Part shown: positions 62,527 through 64,000 of the stretch, one piece after another
Layout: every line of letters begins with the position of its first letter
How positions within the stretch are numbered: the first letter of the stretch is position 1
DNA from: Sedimentisphaerales bacterium
Lineage (GTDB): Bacteria; Planctomycetota; Phycisphaerae; Sedimentisphaerales; Anaerobacaceae
NCBI GenBank assembly: GCA_016927855.1
Contig: JAFGLV010000062.1
Coordinates: forward strand, 1 to 64,000
Direction of reading: 5' to 3'
DNA length: 64,000 bases
Notes under the pieces: model-generated
The model's database searches: none
Seen by the model: the letters and a program-made list of their open reading frames with translations, nothing else
Told to the model about the DNA's origin: nothing
Translations under genes and position numbers: made by a program

Positions 62527-64000
62527 CTATGGTAGGCTTTGGTGTGTCTGGACGGACACGAGTGTGTTTTCCAGATGCTCGTCCATCTCCTCAGGCAGCG
62601 CAGCCGGCGCGCCGGTCAGAGGCAACGAGACCGTGAAGGTCGTCCCTTTGTCCGGCTCACTCTCCACCTCGATGCGCCCGCCGTGGCCGGCCACGATCTT
62701 GTTGACAATGGCCAGCCCCAGGCCGGTTCCTTTGATCTCTTTGCCGGGACGGTGCACGCGATAGAAACGCTCGAAGATCTTGGGTAACGACTCCTTGGGA
62801 ATGCCGTATCCGGTGTCGCTGACTCGAATGGCCAAGTGGTCGTCGCGGCGTACCGCGGAGATGGAGATTCGCCCTTCTTCCGGCGTGAACTTGATGGCGT
62901 TGCTGATCAGATTCGTGAGAACCTGGATCATCCGGTCGCTGTCGAAAACGACCTTGGGCAGTTTCCCTTCCAGATCCATGCTCATGTGCACGCGCCGATT
63001 CTCTGCGTACGGGCGCATCGTCGCGTAGGCGTCTTCGATGACGGCCTCGATGGCACGCTCCTGCAAGTCGAATTTCATCTTCCCGGCATTGAGCTTCTGG
63101 AAGTCGAGGACGTCATCGATCAACCGGCCCAGCCGGTCGATGTTTCGCTTGGCGATGTCCAGAAAGTGTCGCTGGTCCTTGTTGACCTTGCCGGCAACCC
63201 CGTCGAGGAGAATGATGACCGCTTCGCGGATAGAGGTCATCGGGGTGCGCAGTTCATGTGAGACCGTTGCCACGAATTGGGACTTCATCTCCATGGTTTC
63301 CTTGAGTTCCTCTTCGGCGCGCTTGCGGTCGGTGATGTCGTTGAGCGCGACGACCACGTGCTTTCCGGCGTCGATCGTAACCGGTTCGACGCTCACCAGC
63401 AGCCACATGGATACCTCGGCACCGTTGTCGTTGAGGACCGGGTTCATCTCCAGACCGCGGATCGGCTTTCCCGATTCGAGGGCCAGTTGAATCATGGCTT
63501 TGAGCGAGCAATCGCTGCACTTGCTGCGGGCGTGATGTCGTTCGCCGTCGTCCCGGTGCCAGATGCAGTCCAGCGCCTCGCACGGACTGCGATTGATGAT
63601 GTCGCGGTATTCACGGCCGGACATCTGACGCACCGCCTCGTTGGCGCGCGCGACGACCATCTGCTCGTTCACGAGCAGCATGCCCACCGGCACCGCGTCG
63701 AAGATCGCCTCCAGGTTCTTCTGCTTGCGATCGAGGATTTCGTGGATGCGCATGCGGTCCGTCATATCCACGTCGGCGCCCCGGTAGCCGATCAGCTTCT
63801 GGTTGTGGTCGAGGATCGGCACGCCACTACGGAGCAGCCAGACGACGCGTCCGTCCCGATGGAGGTTGCGCGTCTGGAATTCTCTGAATTCATCCTGGCG
63901 GCTGAAAATCTCGAACGCCTTGGCTCTCCAGGACTCCGCTTCGTCCGGATGGAAGAAGTCATAGAAATGCTTCTTGCCGAGGATTTCCTCCGGCTTGTAG
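62527..64000 (-). CDS. PAS-domain sensor histidine kinase, 5' end outside the window
   Basis: The frame is open through position 64000, so the N-terminus is missing. The visible ~490 residues begin inside one PAS domain (YKPEEILGKKHFYDFFHPDE, then RDGRVVWLLRSG and LIGYRGADVDMTDR). A second PAS domain follows with four cysteines, CEALDC and CSDC (63508-63582), in an order used by some redox- or metal-sensing PAS domains. Then come the dimerisation/phosphoacceptor helix (VSHELRTPMTSIREA) and the HATPase domain (NLISNAIKF, VSDTGYGIP, GTGLGLAIVNKI). No membrane helix is in the visible part. It pairs with the downstream FixJ-type regulator. A GTG at 63822 could be mistaken for the start, but the PAS sequence continues upstream of it. 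Confidence 0.93.
   Translation of the reverse strand, partial: YKPEEILGKKHFYDFFHPDEAESWRAKAFEIFSRQDEFREFQTRNLHRDGRVVWLLRSGVPILDHNQKLIGYRGADVDMTDRMRIHEILDRKQKNLEAIFDAVPVGMLLVNEQMVVARANEAVRQMSGREYRDIINRSPCEALDCIWHRDDGERHHARSKCSDCSLKAMIQLALESGKPIRGLEMNPVLNDNGAEVSMWLLVSVEPVTIDAGKHVVVALNDITDRKRAEEELKETMEMKSQFVATVSHELRTPMTSIREAVIILLDGVAGKVNKDQRHFLDIAKRNIDRLGRLIDDVLDFQKLNAGKMKFDLQERAIEAVIEDAYATMRPYAENRRVHMSMDLEGKLPKVVFDSDRMIQVLTNLISNAIKFTPEEGRISISAVRRDDHLAIRVSDTGYGIPKESLPKIFERFYRVHRPGKEIKGTGLGLAIVNKIVAGHGGRIEVESEPDKGTTFTVSLPLTGAPAALPEEMDEHLENTLVSVQTHQSLP

Noticed and set aside
1-64000. CRISPR arrays, phage genes, insertion sequences, rRNA
   Set aside because: No regularly spaced direct repeats of CRISPR length, no transposase or integrase motif and no rRNA segment were recognised on either strand.

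Overview
The window is high-GC, gene-dense bacterial chromosome. It looks like a Planctomycetota member of the Phycisphaerae/Sedimentisphaerales type. This is an inference from content: exported mosaic proteins (DNRLRE-like, discoidin-like and LamG domains), a type II pseudopilin-like protein, three ECF-type sigma proteins including one fused to a large exported region, GH29 and GH51 glycosidases with an S9 peptidase, and AddAB as the double-strand-break nuclease. No phage, insertion sequence, rRNA or CRISPR array was seen. There is one tRNA (Arg, ACG).

Layout. 0.5-3.2 kb: tRNA-Arg, a membrane-anchored hypothetical protein and a lower-GC Fic protein. 3.4-16 kb, mostly minus strand: a UvrD-type helicase, a long inverted repeat, a phosphoesterase, a RelE/ParE-type toxin-antitoxin pair, avtA, addA/addB (TGATG overlap) and an M56-type protein whose HExxH reads HQxxH. 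17-25.7 kb: arfB, an exported RraA-like protein, a retropepsin-like protease, GH29 fucosidase and two exported or anchored proteins (damage or repeat type; SGNH plus TPR). 25.9-32.3 kb: NSS transporter with a 33-residue MetS-like subunit, a PF06695-like membrane protein, a pseudopilin, a frameshifted Bcr/CflA transporter and a LOG protein. 32.6-40.7 kb: a frameshifted GH51 arabinofuranosidase, an S9 peptidase and a 1361-residue sigma/transmembrane/beta-sandwich fusion. 41.6-47.5 kb: the canonical rpmF-plsX-fabH-fabD-fabG-acpP-fabF lipid operon with recognisable promoters and a terminator. 47.5-50.8 kb: a Na+/Ca2+ exchanger, a RACo-like ferredoxin/ASKHA protein, a 26-residue basic ribosomal-type peptide and a small Cys protein. 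50.9-61 kb: two ECF sigma cassettes (sigma, single-pass membrane protein, exported helical protein) flanking several secreted proteins. 61.6-64 kb: a FixJ-type response regulator and a PAS histidine kinase that runs off the window.

How the genes work together. The lipid operon supplies acyl chains and phosphatidic-acid precursors. The secreted hydrolases suggest scavenging of fucose- and arabinose-containing glycans and peptides. Envelope sensing is the recurrent theme: a membrane-tethered sigma factor, two sigma/anti-sigma/sensor-like cassettes (one resembling the CnrYXH layout) and a two-component pair whose kinase has a four-cysteine PAS domain. The strongest candidate for an undescribed system is the sigma-fusion protein at 36631-40716, followed by the CnrYXH-like cassette at 59477-61046. 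Two genes (GH51 and Bcr/CflA) carry single-base losses at G runs. These may be real pseudogenes, but an assembly error is equally possible.
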